Positions 4,814 through 5,360 of a stretch of 5,360 nt of DNA are shown here, one piece after another. The notes under the pieces were generated by a model. It saw only the letters and a program-made list of their open reading frames with translations, was not told the origin of the DNA and made no database searches. The position numbers were made by a program, and so were the translations under genes. Where the stretch lies: NCBI GenBank assembly GCA_031177555.1, contig JAPSGM010000149.1, positions 1 through 5,360 on the forward strand, written 5' to 3'. The stretch comes from Chloroflexota bacterium (lineage in GTDB: Bacteria; Chloroflexota; Limnocylindria; QHBO01). Position 1 is the first letter of the stretch, and every line of letters starts with the position of its first letter.

Positions 4814-5347
4814 CTAGCCCGCGGAGGCCGCCTCCGGACGCTCCAGCAGCACGCCGTCGCGGCCGTCGGTCTCGGAGAGGAGCACCTGAACCTGCTCGTC
4901 TGCGGCGGTCGGCAGGTTCTTGCCCACGTGGTCGGGACGGATGGGCAGCTCGCGATGTCCACGGTCGATGACCACCACCAGCCGAACGGCCGCCGGGCGC
5001 CCGTGGTCGGTCAGGGCGTCGAGGGCGGCGCGCACCGTGCGCCCGGTGAAGAGGACGTCATCCACCAGGACCACCGTCTCGCCGTCGATGGGCGGCATGG
5101 CCTCGCTGCGCTTGACGATCGGCGCATGCGCCAGCCGCGTCAGGTCGTCGCGGTAGAAGGTGATGTCCAGCGAGCCGACCGGCGGACGCGAGCCCTCGTG
5201 CTGCTCGATCAGCTCGGCCAGCCGCTGCGCCAGCGGGACGCCGCGGCTCCGCACGCCCACCAGCACCAGGCGATCGGTCCCGGCGTTGCGCTCCACGATC
5301 TCGTGCGCGATGCGGGTCAGCGCTCGGCGCAGGTCGTCGGCGTCCAT
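4814..5347 (-). CDS. pyrR: PyrR bifunctional regulator / uracil phosphoribosyltransferase
   Basis: PyrR binds pyr mRNA leaders when UMP or UTP is high and also has uracil phosphoribosyltransferase activity. The 177-residue length is normal for the family. Visible motifs in order: LVGVRSRGVPLAQRLA (28-43), the DITFYRDDLT strand (61-70) typical of PyrR, the 13-residue PRPP-binding loop VVLVDDVLFTGRT (92-104), VIDRGHRELPIRPDHVGKN (126-144), and a terminal LxExDG-type segment. All the core family blocks are intact, so it should be functional. ATG 5347 is preceded by GGAG (5360-5357) at a 9-base spacing; the next gene upstream lies outside the window. The stop is TAG. pyrB follows after 96 bases containing a PyrR-binding stem-loop, so PyrR probably regulates the genes directly downstream. 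Whether pyrR's own leader also has such a site cannot be seen. Confidence 0.97.
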   Translation of the reverse strand: MDADDLRRALTRIAHEIVERNAGTDRLVLVGVRSRGVPLAQRLAELIEQHEGSRPPVGSLDITFYRDDLTRLAHAPIVKRSEAMPPIDGETVVLVDDVLFTGRTVRAALDALTDHGRPAAVRLVVVIDRGHRELPIRPDHVGKNLPTAADEQVQVLLSETDGRDGVLLERPEAASAG

Positions 5348-5356
5348 GATCGCCCG

Positions 5357-5360
5357 CTCC
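5357..5360 (-). promoter_or_regulatory. Ribosome binding site of pyrR (at window edge)
   Basis: GGAG on the minus strand, 9 bases before ATG 5347. The window ends here, so the rest of the site and the pyrR leader are not visible. Confidence 0.6.

Overview
The window is a compact, GC-rich bacterial pyrimidine-biosynthesis operon, transcribed entirely from the minus strand (right to left). The very GC-rich coding bias and short gene spacing, together with a PyrR regulator and monofunctional PyrB and PyrC, would fit a soil or freshwater Chloroflexota-like lineage. That assignment is an impression from gene content; no phylogenetic marker in the window settles it.

In transcription order the genes are: pyrR (5347-4814); a 96-base gap holding a GC-rich repeat/hairpin, a possible -10 box and a well-matched PyrR RNA-binding stem-loop; pyrB (4717-3761); pyrC (3764-2388, ATGA overlap with pyrB); a short, divergent LarC-like protein (2347-1619); a small two-helix membrane protein (1615-1307); a small protein with a possible ferredoxin-like or dimeric alpha/beta-barrel pattern (1270-944); an acidic, internally duplicated protein of unknown function (924-106); and the first 32 codons of pyrE (96-1), cut by the window edge. 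No stretch over 300 bases lacks a gene. The long plus-strand open frames are shadows of these genes.

PyrB makes carbamoyl-aspartate, PyrC cyclises it to dihydroorotate, and PyrE (partial here) converts orotate to OMP. Carbamoyl-phosphate synthetase, dihydroorotate dehydrogenase and OMP decarboxylase are not in the window. PyrR probably senses uridine nucleotides and binds the pyrB leader RNA. The 14-base core of the site, GGUCCGGUGAGGCC, matches the known PyrR loop consensus with one A-U pair replaced by G-C, and the lower stem ties up four bases of the pyrB Shine-Dalgarno sequence. This points to translational repression rather than transcription attenuation, since no terminator follows.

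The most interesting points are this leader element and the four uncharacterised genes placed between pyrC and pyrE. One of these is a LarC relative that lacks the His-rich segment, the conserved HE/D residues and the C-terminal domain. Another is an ancient tandem duplication. Nothing mobile, no CRISPR array and no RNA gene was seen.
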